From an uncultured Saprospiraceae bacterium (lineage in GTDB: Bacteria; Bacteroidota; Bacteroidia; Chitinophagales; Saprospiraceae), in the NCBI GenBank assembly GCA_937981555.1, contig CALJOK010000071.1, positions 1-52,968 of the forward strand: 52,968 nucleotides of DNA, written 5' to 3'. Positions 32,091-40,545 of this stretch are shown one piece after another. Under the pieces are notes generated by a model, which was not told where the DNA came from, made no database searches, and was given only the letters and a program-made list of their open reading frames with translations. Numbering within the stretch: the stretch's first letter is position 1; every line of letters begins with the position of its first letter. A program made the position numbers and the translations under genes.

Positions 32091-34610
32091 TTATTTTATG
32101 ACATTGAATTTCCAAATTTTTTCTTCATTAGTTGTTTTTATTTTTAAGAAATAAATTCCAGTTGGCCAATCGTTGACATCAATTGTGAATTCCTTCTTTT
32201 CTTTTTCTAAAAATAAAACATCACCAATGGGTTGACCTAAAAGATTTGAAATGGAAATTTCTAAATCAATATTTTTTGTTGTTGGTTTTTTTCCAAAAAT
32301 AAAATCACTTGTAGGGTTTGGAAAAATATTAATATTTCCTAAGATAGAAAATTCTTCGATGGAAGTTACATCCCCCACATTAATTTCAATTATTTTTTCG
32401 CAGTCATTATCATCCGTAATTGTAATGTTATAAATTCCATTCTCCAATCCCATTTGTAATGGATCAGTTGTTTCTCCGAATATTTCCCAATCAAAAATAT
32501 AGGGTGGATTTCCACCTGAAGGTTGTAAAAGAATAGCTCCATCAGGATCATTGGTGTTTGGATTGTCTGGATTGATAACAGCATCTACTTCAACTTCTGA
32601 GGGTTCAGTCAAAGTGAAACCTTGACTTGTTGTACATCCAAAAGCATCAGTTATCGTTACGGTATAATCTCCTGCGGGAAGTTGATTGTTGGTATATAAA
32701 GTATCTCCATCATTCCACTCATATGAAAAAGGTAATTGTCCTTGCGCAGGAAAAACTAAGGCAACACCATTGGAATCACCATGACAAGCTAAGTTGGCTT
32801 GGGAAGGTGTAACACTAACTAGGTCAAAGAAATAATTAACTTGATCTGTATCTGTACAACCATTCGGATTGGTTACCGTCACATAATAAGTTCCACCAAA
32901 AAATATGGTGATTTGTGAAGTAGTGGAACCAGTACTCCATTGATAAGTTGCATTCGTTCCATTTAGATTAGTAGCGTCAAGCACAACTGCATCGCCATTA
33001 CAAAGTCCACCATTCCCACCAAGGTTGGCGTCAGGTGCCGGAATATAATTGATGACAACTGTGTCAGTCAAAACTGTACAATCGCCAATTGAAACTTCTA
33101 CCCAATAAGTTCCAGGAGATTCGATGGATAAAGAAGATTGGCTCGAACTATCCGACCAAACATAAGTCGCGTTTGGAGTAAATGCATTGAGCGAAAATTC
33201 TTCATTGCTGCAAAAAATTTGGTCGCCTCCTAAATCAATTGAAAGCGGAGCGATGTTTACAATGCCATTATTGATTAGAGTTTGCCCCGCGGAATAAATG
33301 GTCAAAGTTACTTCGTAAGCACCACTTGTTGCGAAACTATGAGTAGGATCTAATAATGTAGAAGTATTGTTATTTCCAGAATTAAGATCACCAAAATTCC
33401 ATAGAACAGAATCAATTGGCGTATCAAATGATTCAATTTCGAAGCTTGTAATTCCACCAGGGCAAAAGCCATCATAACTGAAATTAGGTGTTTGGAAATA
33501 TTTATGAAAGAAGCTTGGCAGTCCAAATAAGATTTCACCTGAATTTAGAAAAATACCAAAGGGATCAAAATCAGCATCTAGACCTTGAGTTTCAGGCTCA
33601 TTAATAGTACCTAAAGTGAAGTCAAAAGGATTGGCTAAATAAATTTTTCCATCAGGGGCAAGTTGTAATGCTCCCGCTCCTCCAAAACTAAATGGATTTC
33701 CTATGACTTGAGCAGAGTTGATAATATCAATTATGCTACTAAAAAAAAGATCGAACTGAATCAGTTCTTGTTGGAAATCCACACCATCTTGAGAGACATA
33801 AAGATATCTGCTAGTTGGGGAAAGCTCAATACCATATGGTCCAAAAAAATTAGTTAATATAATAGGATTGTAAAGTGTTCCTGAACCTCGGTCGAAATTG
33901 AAAATCTCAACGGTATTAATTCCTTGATTGGCAGCTATGATTAGATTACCATTATGCGAAGTTTTGATTTGTCCATTTCCACTATTAAAATTTGATGTCA
34001 AAATATCACTACCAACAGGACTGATGATGGGAGTGGTTGAGATTCCATTTTCAGTAGCCAACCAAGCATGATAATTATTGTTATTTAATTCATGACTAAC
34101 TACCCAAATATCATTTAGATTGGAGTGCAGAACTGCAGTAATTTTTCCAGTAGGATTATCTAAAAGTACCTCACCCACGTTGGACACAACATCACCTAAT
34201 CCTCCATTGAGCGCTAAATCAATTTCTATCCAAGACAAAAATGAACCTGCGAATCCATTAGAACTAATTATCATGTAGTATGAATGATCAGAACCTGGTT
34301 TTGGAATAACAAAAATTGGATGAGTAGTGGATACATTTGCTTGAATGGCTCCATTTGGCATCAGGTCATGGTTTTTGTCAAAAATCGAAAAACCATCAGA
34401 ATAGAAAAGTAAATTTCCTTCTTCGTCAGACATACTTACCGTATTCCTTTCTGCAAAAAAACCAAAGAGAGGAGGAGAACCAATTGTGACCGGATCAGTA
34501 TTAAAATCCATCCAATTACCAAATCCAAAGATCCAATTATTAGCTTCTTTTTGAGAAAAAACAAAAGTTGAAAGAGAAAGACATAGGAGTAGGAGGTAGA
34601 TTTTTTTCAT
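32091..34610 (-). CDS. T9SS-exported modular protein, paralogue of the downstream gene
   Basis: An 839-residue protein with the same order of parts as the 845-residue neighbour: signal peptide (LSLSTFVFSQ), N-terminal propeller-like region starting ANNWIFGFGNWMDFN, PKD domain (SVLWNFGDLNSG), Ig-like modules, SprB-like repeats and a type A T9SS sorting domain (INIFPNPTSDFIF, ending KFNVIK). The paralogues match closely at both ends and in the SprB region, and less in the propeller, as expected for a tandem duplication followed by diversification. It is the first gene of the pair. Confidence 0.88.
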   Translation of the reverse strand: MKKIYLLLLCLSLSTFVFSQKEANNWIFGFGNWMDFNTDPVTIGSPPLFGFFAERNTVSMSDEEGNLLFYSDGFSIFDKNHDLMPNGAIQANVSTTHPIFVIPKPGSDHSYYMIISSNGFAGSFLSWIEIDLALNGGLGDVVSNVGEVLLDNPTGKITAVLHSNLNDIWVVSHELNNNNYHAWLATENGISTTPIISPVGSDILTSNFNSGNGQIKTSHNGNLIIAANQGINTVEIFNFDRGSGTLYNPIILTNFFGPYGIELSPTSRYLYVSQDGVDFQQELIQFDLFFSSIIDIINSAQVIGNPFSFGGAGALQLAPDGKIYLANPFDFTLGTINEPETQGLDADFDPFGIFLNSGEILFGLPSFFHKYFQTPNFSYDGFCPGGITSFEIESFDTPIDSVLWNFGDLNSGNNNTSTLLDPTHSFATSGAYEVTLTIYSAGQTLINNGIVNIAPLSIDLGGDQIFCSNEEFSLNAFTPNATYVWSDSSSQSSLSIESPGTYWVEVSIGDCTVLTDTVVINYIPAPDANLGGNGGLCNGDAVVLDATNLNGTNATYQWSTGSTTSQITIFFGGTYYVTVTNPNGCTDTDQVNYFFDLVSVTPSQANLACHGDSNGVALVFPAQGQLPFSYEWNDGDTLYTNNQLPAGDYTVTITDAFGCTTSQGFTLTEPSEVEVDAVINPDNPNTNDPDGAILLQPSGGNPPYIFDWEIFGETTDPLQMGLENGIYNITITDDNDCEKIIEINVGDVTSIEEFSILGNINIFPNPTSDFIFGKKPTTKNIDLEISISNLLGQPIGDVLFLEKEKKEFTIDVNDWPTGIYFLKIKTTNEEKIWKFNVIK

Positions 34611-34729
34611 AGTTCTTTTATTTAAGTTTTAAAACAAAATACAGAACACATATAGAGGTGCTATAAATATAAAAAAATGCTGCCTGTTGAAAAAAGTTAA
34701 AAGTACTTTTGTCAAATGTTTTCAAAAAA

Positions 34730-34765
34730 AAATCCCGAAACAGTTGAGTAACTATTTCAGGATTT
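34730..34765 (-). terminator. Terminator of the acyl-CoA oxidase-like gene
   Basis: Minus strand: AAATCCTGAAATAGTT pairs with AACTGTTTCGGGATTT (16 bp with two G-U) and is followed by a run of T. It starts about 20 bases past the stop of the 34784-37102 gene. Confidence 0.7.
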
Positions 34766-34783
34766 AATTTATTTCAGAAAAAT

Positions 34784-37102
34784 CTAAGCGATCTTAGCTC
34801 CGAGACATTGATCTGGAATCGCAAAAGCTTCTACCAAAAAGAGTGCTTCGCTTCGTAAATTTTTAGATAGTTTTTCTACCATTTGACGAATAGCTTTAGT
34901 TTTTACGCCTTCCATATAATCTTTTTCTAAGAACCAACCTTTGTGTTGATCCATAGTCGAAAGTGCATAAAGGTCACACATTGTTTTGAGTTGTTTTTTC
35001 AAATCAGGATCTTCTACATTCTTGACAACTTCAATAAAGTTTTCCAAAACAATTCTTTCAACATAAGCTTCTGCTAAAACCAACATATGATTTTGGCAAC
35101 GTAAATATGCATCATAAGGATTAATTCTTTTTTTGATAAAACCTTGCATTCGTTGGCCAACTGAAATCTGATTAGCTCGTTCTCGATATTGAAAAGCAGC
35201 TAATTGAAATTCTGGATCTAACAGATGCTCTTGATCAGATTTTCTAACTTGGATCGGATTGCGTTCTGCTACAAGAGTCAAAAATTGACCACTTAAAAAC
35301 CGGACAATCGGCATGTATCCTCCACCATGAAATTCTTGTTTGAATTCTGATAAAAGTCCTTTCGCAACTAACTGCATGAGCACAGTATTGTCTCCTTCGA
35401 AGGTGGTGAAAATATCAGTATCTGCTTTCAAATCTGCGAATCTATTTTCAGCTAAATATCCTTTTCCTCCACAAGCTTCTCTGCATTCTTGCAAGGTATC
35501 GGAGGTAAACCAAGTGGCGTAAGATTTCAAACCTGCCGCTAAAGTTTCAATTTCTCGAATATCTTCTTCTGTGCTAGCTGCGTATCTTTTCGCTAAATGT
35601 GAAAGCGCAAAATCCAAAGCATAAGTCTTGGCAAGACGTGGCATCAATCTTCTTTGATGACTTGGGTAATCTAACAAAAGCGTTTCTGGTTCGTGACTAT
35701 TTGGTCCAAATTGTCGACGCTTTAAAGCATATTTAATTGCTATGGTTAAACCTGATTTTGTTGCACTTAGGCCTGCTCGAGGAACACTCACTCGACCTCC
35801 AACCAAAGTACCAAGCATGGTGAAGAATCGCTTGGAAGGATTTTCGATTTCGCTGAAATATTTTCCGTTTTTATCAATATCACCAAATCGGTTGAGCAAG
35901 TTTTCACGTGGGACTCGAACTTGATTAAACCAAATTCGACCATTGTCTACTCCATTCAATCCTAATTTATAACCACAATCTTCTACTCGAACACCGGGCA
36001 TCAAGTCTCCATTGTCATCTTTTAAAGGAACTAAAATAGTATGCACTCCATGTTGCTCTCCATCTACAATTAATTGAGCAAACACACTCGCCATTTGACC
36101 ATGCAAAGCATTACCAATATATTCTTTTCCATCATTTTCGGTTGGAGTATGAATAATAATTTCGTCGGTAGATTTATCGTAGGTTGCTGTAGTTTGAAGT
36201 TCTCGAACATTGGAACCATGACCAGTTTCTGTCATGGCAAAACAACCAGCTAGTTTTAAAGTACCGATGTCGTTCAAGTATTTTTTGTGGTGTTTGTCAG
36301 TTCCTAAGTTAGCAACACTTCCGCCAAATAACCCAAACTGTACACCATATTTAATTGCCAAACTTAAATCATGGTAACCCAACATTTCAAAGATTGCGAT
36401 GTAGGCTCCCATGTCTCCACCACCGCCATATTTTTTTGGGAAAGCCATTGCACCAAATCCTTGATCTGCCAACATTTTACACCAGTCCATTACTTGATCT
36501 CTGTAGGCATCTTTATCTCTTAATGTGTTGTATTTAAAAATTGGATCTTTTAATAGAGTCCGCATTCGATTTCGAATTTCAGCATAATCATCGTCAAGCA
36601 ATTCCGTCATTTTCCCCACATCAAAACTAGGTTGATTTAAAATTTCTGAAACCTCCTTATCTCTTTGTTCTTTTGAAAAAATATTTCTAAAAGTTTCTAG
36701 GCTTTCACAGCCAAGTGCTTTTTCTAATTCTTCCAAAGCAGTTTTGGTTTCTTCCGAGTTCCATTGCAAGATGTCCGTTCCTGATGCAGTTTTTTTTGCC
36801 ATTTCGATTCCCAGATTAGTGAGAGATTGTCGTTGTTCACAAGGAAGTTGTGCGGCAGTTTTTTTGAGCAAACTCACCCAATGTTTAAATTCTTCTTCAG
36901 AGGGTGGATGGGCTGGATTATTCCATTTCTTAATGGTTGCTTTATCTTCAGGTGTTAAAAAATGAAGTTCGTTGATTTTATTTTTAATCAATTTTATCTC
37001 ACTTGGACTCAAAACAGAATCTGCCCAACCGACATAAAACAATGGCAAGACGCTCATAACTCCAGGTGAGTAAGATGGCAAAAAAGGAGGTTGTTGACTC
37101 AT
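34784..37102 (-). CDS. Acyl-CoA dehydrogenase/oxidase family protein with N-terminal TerB-like domain
   Basis: A 772-residue flavoenzyme. Residues about 10-110 (VLPLFYVGWADSVLSPSEI) resemble a TerB-type helical domain fused in front. The acyl-CoA dehydrogenase/oxidase core follows from about 170, with FAMTETGHGSNVRELQTTATY as the FAD/substrate segment. QTTA-type motifs, GGRVSVPRAGLS, and FEGDNTVLMQLVAKGLL near 590 (carrying the likely catalytic glutamate) place it nearer the acyl-CoA oxidases than the short dehydrogenases. Relatives oxidise fatty acyl-CoA at the alpha-beta bond. It has its own terminator, and no other beta-oxidation gene is adjacent. Confidence 0.87.
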   Translation of the reverse strand: MSQQPPFLPSYSPGVMSVLPLFYVGWADSVLSPSEIKLIKNKINELHFLTPEDKATIKKWNNPAHPPSEEEFKHWVSLLKKTAAQLPCEQRQSLTNLGIEMAKKTASGTDILQWNSEETKTALEELEKALGCESLETFRNIFSKEQRDKEVSEILNQPSFDVGKMTELLDDDYAEIRNRMRTLLKDPIFKYNTLRDKDAYRDQVMDWCKMLADQGFGAMAFPKKYGGGGDMGAYIAIFEMLGYHDLSLAIKYGVQFGLFGGSVANLGTDKHHKKYLNDIGTLKLAGCFAMTETGHGSNVRELQTTATYDKSTDEIIIHTPTENDGKEYIGNALHGQMASVFAQLIVDGEQHGVHTILVPLKDDNGDLMPGVRVEDCGYKLGLNGVDNGRIWFNQVRVPRENLLNRFGDIDKNGKYFSEIENPSKRFFTMLGTLVGGRVSVPRAGLSATKSGLTIAIKYALKRRQFGPNSHEPETLLLDYPSHQRRLMPRLAKTYALDFALSHLAKRYAASTEEDIREIETLAAGLKSYATWFTSDTLQECREACGGKGYLAENRFADLKADTDIFTTFEGDNTVLMQLVAKGLLSEFKQEFHGGGYMPIVRFLSGQFLTLVAERNPIQVRKSDQEHLLDPEFQLAAFQYRERANQISVGQRMQGFIKKRINPYDAYLRCQNHMLVLAEAYVERIVLENFIEVVKNVEDPDLKKQLKTMCDLYALSTMDQHKGWFLEKDYMEGVKTKAIRQMVEKLSKNLRSEALFLVEAFAIPDQCLGAKIA

Positions 37103-37227
37103 GATATTATTTTTAAAAAGGATTAAGATGTTATTTTTAATACAACAAATGAAAACTAGTGGAGGTTCTCGATGTCTAAATATAAATTATTTTTTTCAAA
37201 TCCATAATTTTGATTTTGGACAAAAAA

Positions 37228-37263
37228 ATAGGTGACTAAATTCTTCAGAATTTAGCCACCTAT
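37228..37263 (-). terminator. Minus-strand terminator 3
   Basis: ATAGGTGGCTAAATTCT pairs with AGAATTTAGTCACCTAT (17 bp, one mismatch) and is followed on the minus strand by seven T. No gene lies within 500 bases upstream on that strand. Confidence 0.7.
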
Positions 37264-37406
37264 GACAATTTAAAGTGTATTTGATATAGTGTTTTATAGT
37301 TGTCAATAGTGTGAGGGGTAAGACAACAGTATATTAAATGCAAAAAAAGTGCCAAATATGATTGTTTTTTTTAATGAGATAAAAAACCTTATATGTACCT
37401 ACAAAA

Positions 37407-37426
37407 AGAATCGCCCGGAGGCGATT
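37407..37426 (-). terminator. Minus-strand terminator 2
   Basis: GAATCGCC, a four-base loop and GGCGATTC form a GC-rich 8-bp stem followed by TTTTTG on the minus strand. Confidence 0.65.
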
Positions 37427-37608
37427 CGTAAATGTGTAATAATTAATAAGGGTGAGTTTTCTCTTTTCTCTTACCATTCTAAATTAAAAAGGCATGTGTT
37501 AATGTAAGAGTTTCTGTATAAAAGAGGATGTATGGTGTTGTTGCTCTTTTGACGAGAGTATTTTGCTAAGTCACATATCTATAAAAAAGAAATATTCATT
37601 TTAATAAA

Positions 37609-37635
37609 AAAGGCTGCCCGACGAAGGCAGCCTTT
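37609..37635 (-). terminator. Minus-strand terminator 1 (end of HTH/glucosaminidase transcript)
   Basis: AAAGGCTGCC pairs with GGCAGCCTTT (10 bp) around a seven-base loop, with a T run following on the minus strand. It lies about 170 bases past the stop of the HTH gene. Confidence 0.75.
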
Positions 37636-37807
37636 GATCTAAAAAACAGACTATGAGAAAACCGCTATGAGAGGTGTTTTTTGGGGGATTACTCCCCCGA
37701 TTTGAAAACTGAAGAAGTAGGGTAGTGGCACGAAATCAATCGACCAACTAGGTTACTTGCTCAAGTAATCAAATCAATATCTTTTACTTAGTTGTAATAA
37801 TTGTGGA

Positions 37808-38128
37808 TTAGAGTCTTGCAATCGAATCGCCATTGATGACAATACCGCAACCTAGTATATCTTGTAATTTATATAGGTCATCTACAGTAGGGATGATTCC
37901 TTGTTTTTCAATAGAAACAATTTCTTCTAAAGAAACTCCAGACATGCGAGCTAAATAATTTTGAGAAAATCCTTTTTTGATTCGAGCTAATTGAATTTGT
38001 TGACCGATAGTCAATTGATATTTTGAAGTAGGTGTAACAGTAGCTTTTGATTGAGGCAATGGCGCTCTATGATCAATCATACTAATTAGAGTTGCGATTA
38101 GAATTCCTGATAAAATAATTTTTTCCAT
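37808..38128 (-). CDS. Small XRE helix-turn-helix protein with an N-terminal hydrophobic segment
   Basis: A 106-residue protein. Residues 3-19 (KIILSGILIATLISMI) are a membrane or signal segment; residues about 40-95 are an XRE-type HTH (GQQIQLARIKKGFSQNYLARMSGVSLEEIVSIEKQ is split across its helices). An HTH behind a membrane segment is unusual: either the DNA-binding domain is tethered to the inner membrane, or the true start is a later codon such as the Met at 17. It lies 86 bases downstream of the glucosaminidase gene on the same strand, so they are probably co-transcribed. The role is unknown. Confidence 0.68.
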   Translation of the reverse strand: MEKIILSGILIATLISMIDHRAPLPQSKATVTPTSKYQLTIGQQIQLARIKKGFSQNYLARMSGVSLEEIVSIEKQGIIPTVDDLYKLQDILGCGIVINGDSIARL

Positions 38129-38214
38129 AGTGTTTCAATATTTAAAATTCAAATGAGGGAAATAAGATTTTTAAAATTTTGGTATATAGAAGTGTAAGTG
38201 CGTAATTCTATTTT

Positions 38215-39132
38215 TTATAGATTGTCATATTTGTACAATTTGTATTTTTCAATCGTGTTGATTAACTTTTTAGCATATTTTTTGTCGGTGGCGTAACCTT
38301 GTTTTTTTAAACCTACTGCCCATTTTTTATAATCATTTCCATGATCTTTTAAGGCTTTATATCGAGCTCCTGAAAGTAGCGTACTGTGTGCTCTAAAACT
38401 ATCACCTACGCTAGCATATTTTCTGAAGAAATCTTTATGATGGTCATCGGTTGCATTGGAGCAATGTCCTTTTTTGCAATTTTTTGAAAAACATTTCATT
38501 CCAAAAAAGTTATTATTATTTCGAGCTAACCTACTTGTGCCCGCTCGACTTTCGATTAATGCTTGTCCCATTTTGATGCTTACTGGAATTCCATAGAGTT
38601 CCATTTCTTTTTTGGCAACAGGAACATATCTATTGATGAATGCTTTTACTTCATCTTTGGAGAGCGCACCTGCTGAAACTGGGGCATAAGGATTGGCAAC
38701 CGCTTGAGCAAAATTGCTAGTTTGGTATCCATTGTCATCATCATCAGCAACTGCTGAAAAAGGAGCACTCAAGTTAAAATTGAAGCGCATGTCTTTTTTT
38801 AATAAAATATATCCTGCAAAAACAACTAAACCGATCTTCATCCATGGAACATTTTTCAACTCCACCTGAGGTGACATGTTAAAATCCATTTCAGACGTTT
38901 TCTTATGAAATTGATACTTCAAAGAAGTCAATGGCTTTTTCAAACCCGTCAAAATTTTAGTTCCTAAACTCGCAAGAGTAGGAGCGACAGTTTCTTTAAA
39001 AAAAGAACCTTTTATCATGTCGGCAGTCTCAATTTCAATTTCTACTTTTGGCGGATTATTCACGATATCCCACTCAATCTCAGTAGCAGATTCTTTGGTT
39101 GGTATAGTATTGATGTGTGAATGTTTTTTCAT
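38215..39132 (-). CDS. Membrane-anchored glucosaminidase-domain protein (FlgJ/LytD type)
   Basis: A 305-residue protein. An N-terminal cytoplasmic-looking stretch of about 95 residues is followed by one membrane segment (about 97-111, KIGLVVFAGYILL) and a C-terminal mannosyl-glycoprotein endo-beta-N-acetylglucosaminidase-like domain (about 165-300). The active-site glutamate is in GQALIESRAGTS, and NNFFGMKC and the YATDKKYAKKLINTIEKY ending are typical. It would cut peptidoglycan glycan strands from the outer face of the inner membrane. It is divergent from the S24 regulator at 39260 and shares a 127-base intergenic region with it, so it may be controlled by it. Confidence 0.85.
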   Translation of the reverse strand: MKKHSHINTIPTKESATEIEWDIVNNPPKVEIEIETADMIKGSFFKETVAPTLASLGTKILTGLKKPLTSLKYQFHKKTSEMDFNMSPQVELKNVPWMKIGLVVFAGYILLKKDMRFNFNLSAPFSAVADDDDNGYQTSNFAQAVANPYAPVSAGALSKDEVKAFINRYVPVAKKEMELYGIPVSIKMGQALIESRAGTSRLARNNNNFFGMKCFSKNCKKGHCSNATDDHHKDFFRKYASVGDSFRAHSTLLSGARYKALKDHGNDYKKWAVGLKKQGYATDKKYAKKLINTIEKYKLYKYDNL

Positions 39133-39218
39133 TGTAGGATTCTTTTTGTACTTTGTGTTTTCGTTTTAAATGAATTTGTTTCTATTCTCATAAGTACGAC
39201 ACAAATATCAAACAAATA

Positions 39219-39230
39219 GTTTTTAAAAAC
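39219..39230. promoter_or_regulatory. Candidate operator between glucosaminidase and S24 regulator
   Basis: GTTTTTAAAAAC is a perfect 12-base palindrome centred between two TCAAACAA repeats (about 39209 and 39239). It lies just upstream of the S24 regulator start and inside the divergent promoter region, a plausible binding site for that regulator. AT-rich palindromes can arise by chance. Confidence 0.3.
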
Positions 39231-39259
39231 AAATTATTTCAAACAATTTTTTTTAAAAG

Positions 39260-39979
39260 ATGGCAGACTTTTCACAAAATGTAGTAAATCAAAGGTTTCG
39301 ACTCGTTTATAGCGCGTTGGAAAGATTGAATTTAATTAAGGGGAAATCAGATATTGCAACACATTTAGGTACATATAACCACGTTGTGAATAGTATCTTG
39401 AAGGCTCAGAGAAATATTACGGTCGAACAACTTAACAAATTGTTTGAAATATTTCACATCAATGCGAACTACCTTTTTGGGTTAAGCGAGGAGATGTTTA
39501 TGGAAGGATATGGACAATCAGGAGATTTACAAGTTCGCTCGATTAATGAAAAAATGATGTCTGGTCGACGGAATATTGTTTTAGTTCCAGATAAAGCGAT
39601 TGCCGGTTATGCGACGCAGCATCAGGATAAATCATACTTGGAGAATTTGCAAAAATTTTCTATTCCAGGGTTGGATGGCAACTTGGTGGCATTCGAAATA
39701 AGTGGTGATAGTATGATGCCTAATATTACAAATGGTGATTTGGTGGTTTGCGAACCTGTGGAGCGAGGTGATCCTTTGAGAGATAATCACATATATATAG
39801 TAGTGACCGATGTAGTGGTGGCTAAAAGAATTCAACAAATCCGAGAAGGAAATGATGTAACGAGTTTGAATTTGATTTCTGACAATAGTATGGTCTTTAA
39901 ACCATATCAAGTAAATGTGGATGAGGTGCAACAGATTTTGAGGGTGAAGTGTAGATTGACGACTTCTGCAATTGCCTAG
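39260..39979 (+). CDS. S24 (LexA/CI-like) repressor-type regulator
   Basis: A 239-residue protein. An N-terminal HTH (about 12-75; KSDIATHLGTYNHVVNSIL) is joined to a C-terminal S24 serine peptidase fold (about 105-235) with Ser151 in SGDSMMPNITNGD and the general-base Lys189 in VVAKRIQ. An Ala-Gly pair at 115-116 could be a self-cleavage site. Such proteins are LexA- or phage-CI-like repressors that cleave themselves on DNA damage. No prophage genes are nearby, so a chromosomal stress regulator is more likely. It is divergent from the glucosaminidase gene. Confidence 0.85.
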   Translation: MADFSQNVVNQRFRLVYSALERLNLIKGKSDIATHLGTYNHVVNSILKAQRNITVEQLNKLFEIFHINANYLFGLSEEMFMEGYGQSGDLQVRSINEKMMSGRRNIVLVPDKAIAGYATQHQDKSYLENLQKFSIPGLDGNLVAFEISGDSMMPNITNGDLVVCEPVERGDPLRDNHIYIVVTDVVVAKRIQQIREGNDVTSLNLISDNSMVFKPYQVNVDEVQQILRVKCRLTTSAIA

Positions 39980-40180
39980 ACATATTTTCCCAAAAAAAAT
40001 AAAATACTAAGCAGCTTTTTTAGGTTCAATTTACTCTGTCTTTTTGTGTGAGTGTTTTTTTCAAGATAAAATTATATTTTCGTGAAAAGCATTTTTACAA
40101 AACGAAATAGAATGGTACTGATTTTGAAGTAATAAACTCAAATTCCCACCATTAATTTAAAATTATCCAAAATAATTATC

Positions 40181-40381
40181 ATGAAAAGATCACTAATTTT
40201 AACCCTAGCCTTAGTTTTTTGCCTTGGAATGTTGAGTTCTTGTACTCGAAAGTGCAAAGGTGGAGGATGGTATGGAAATCGTAACTTAGGTTATGTACCT
40301 CAAAAAAATAAAACAGATGAAGCTGCAGATTTAGCTTCTACTTATACAACAGAGGAAGAATGTGAGGAAACGGTAGATTAA
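40181..40381 (+). CDS. Small lipoprotein
   Basis: A 66-residue protein. A lipoprotein signal ends LGMLSSC at about 21, and the mature peptide opens TRKCKGGGWYGNRNLGY, a pattern seen in small Bacteroidota lipoproteins of unknown role. The tail is acidic and ends with a Cys near the C-terminus. It is transcribed alone and has a strong hairpin terminator directly after the stop. Confidence 0.7.
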   Translation: MKRSLILTLALVFCLGMLSSCTRKCKGGGWYGNRNLGYVPQKNKTDEAADLASTYTTEEECEETVD

Positions 40382-40399
40382 TTCTTACTCACATTTCTG

Positions 40400-40438
40400 A
40401 AAAAGCCGCTGGAAGCATTTTGCTCCGAGCGGCTTTTT
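40400..40438 (+). terminator. Terminator after the small lipoprotein gene
   Basis: AAAAGCCGCT pairs with AGCGGCTTTT, with an inner GGAAGCA/TGCTCC helix, followed by seven T. A strong intrinsic terminator. Confidence 0.85.
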
Positions 40439-40545
40439 TTATGGGGAAATGTGATGGCTTTTGGTGAGATTCTTTATTTTCGCATTTATTTTAAGTATCG
40501 AATTTAGATTTTTTTTGAATATCCAAAAGAAAAAAACAACCAACA

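Larger units (their letters stand above)
37103..37807. other. 705-base gene-free region with three minus-strand terminators
   Basis: No credible coding frame is seen. On the minus strand three intrinsic terminators occur in a row (37609-37635, 37407-37426, 37228-37263), each followed by T runs. The first would end the transcript of the two genes upstream (37808-39132). The spaces between the terminators, about 180 and 140 bases, could hold small transcripts. A GGGGGATTACTCCCCC hairpin lies near 37683. Confidence 0.5.

Noticed and set aside
37808-38128. Antitoxin of a toxin-antitoxin pair
   Set aside because: No toxin-like partner is adjacent, the neighbour is a glucosaminidase, and the hydrophobic N-terminus is atypical.
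39260-39979. Prophage repressor marking a phage region
   Set aside because: No integrase, structural or replication phage genes lie nearby; both flanks are ordinary chromosomal genes.
40019-40140. Possible small RNA upstream of the small lipoprotein
   Set aside because: T-rich runs only; no stable hairpin or promoter pair could be supported.
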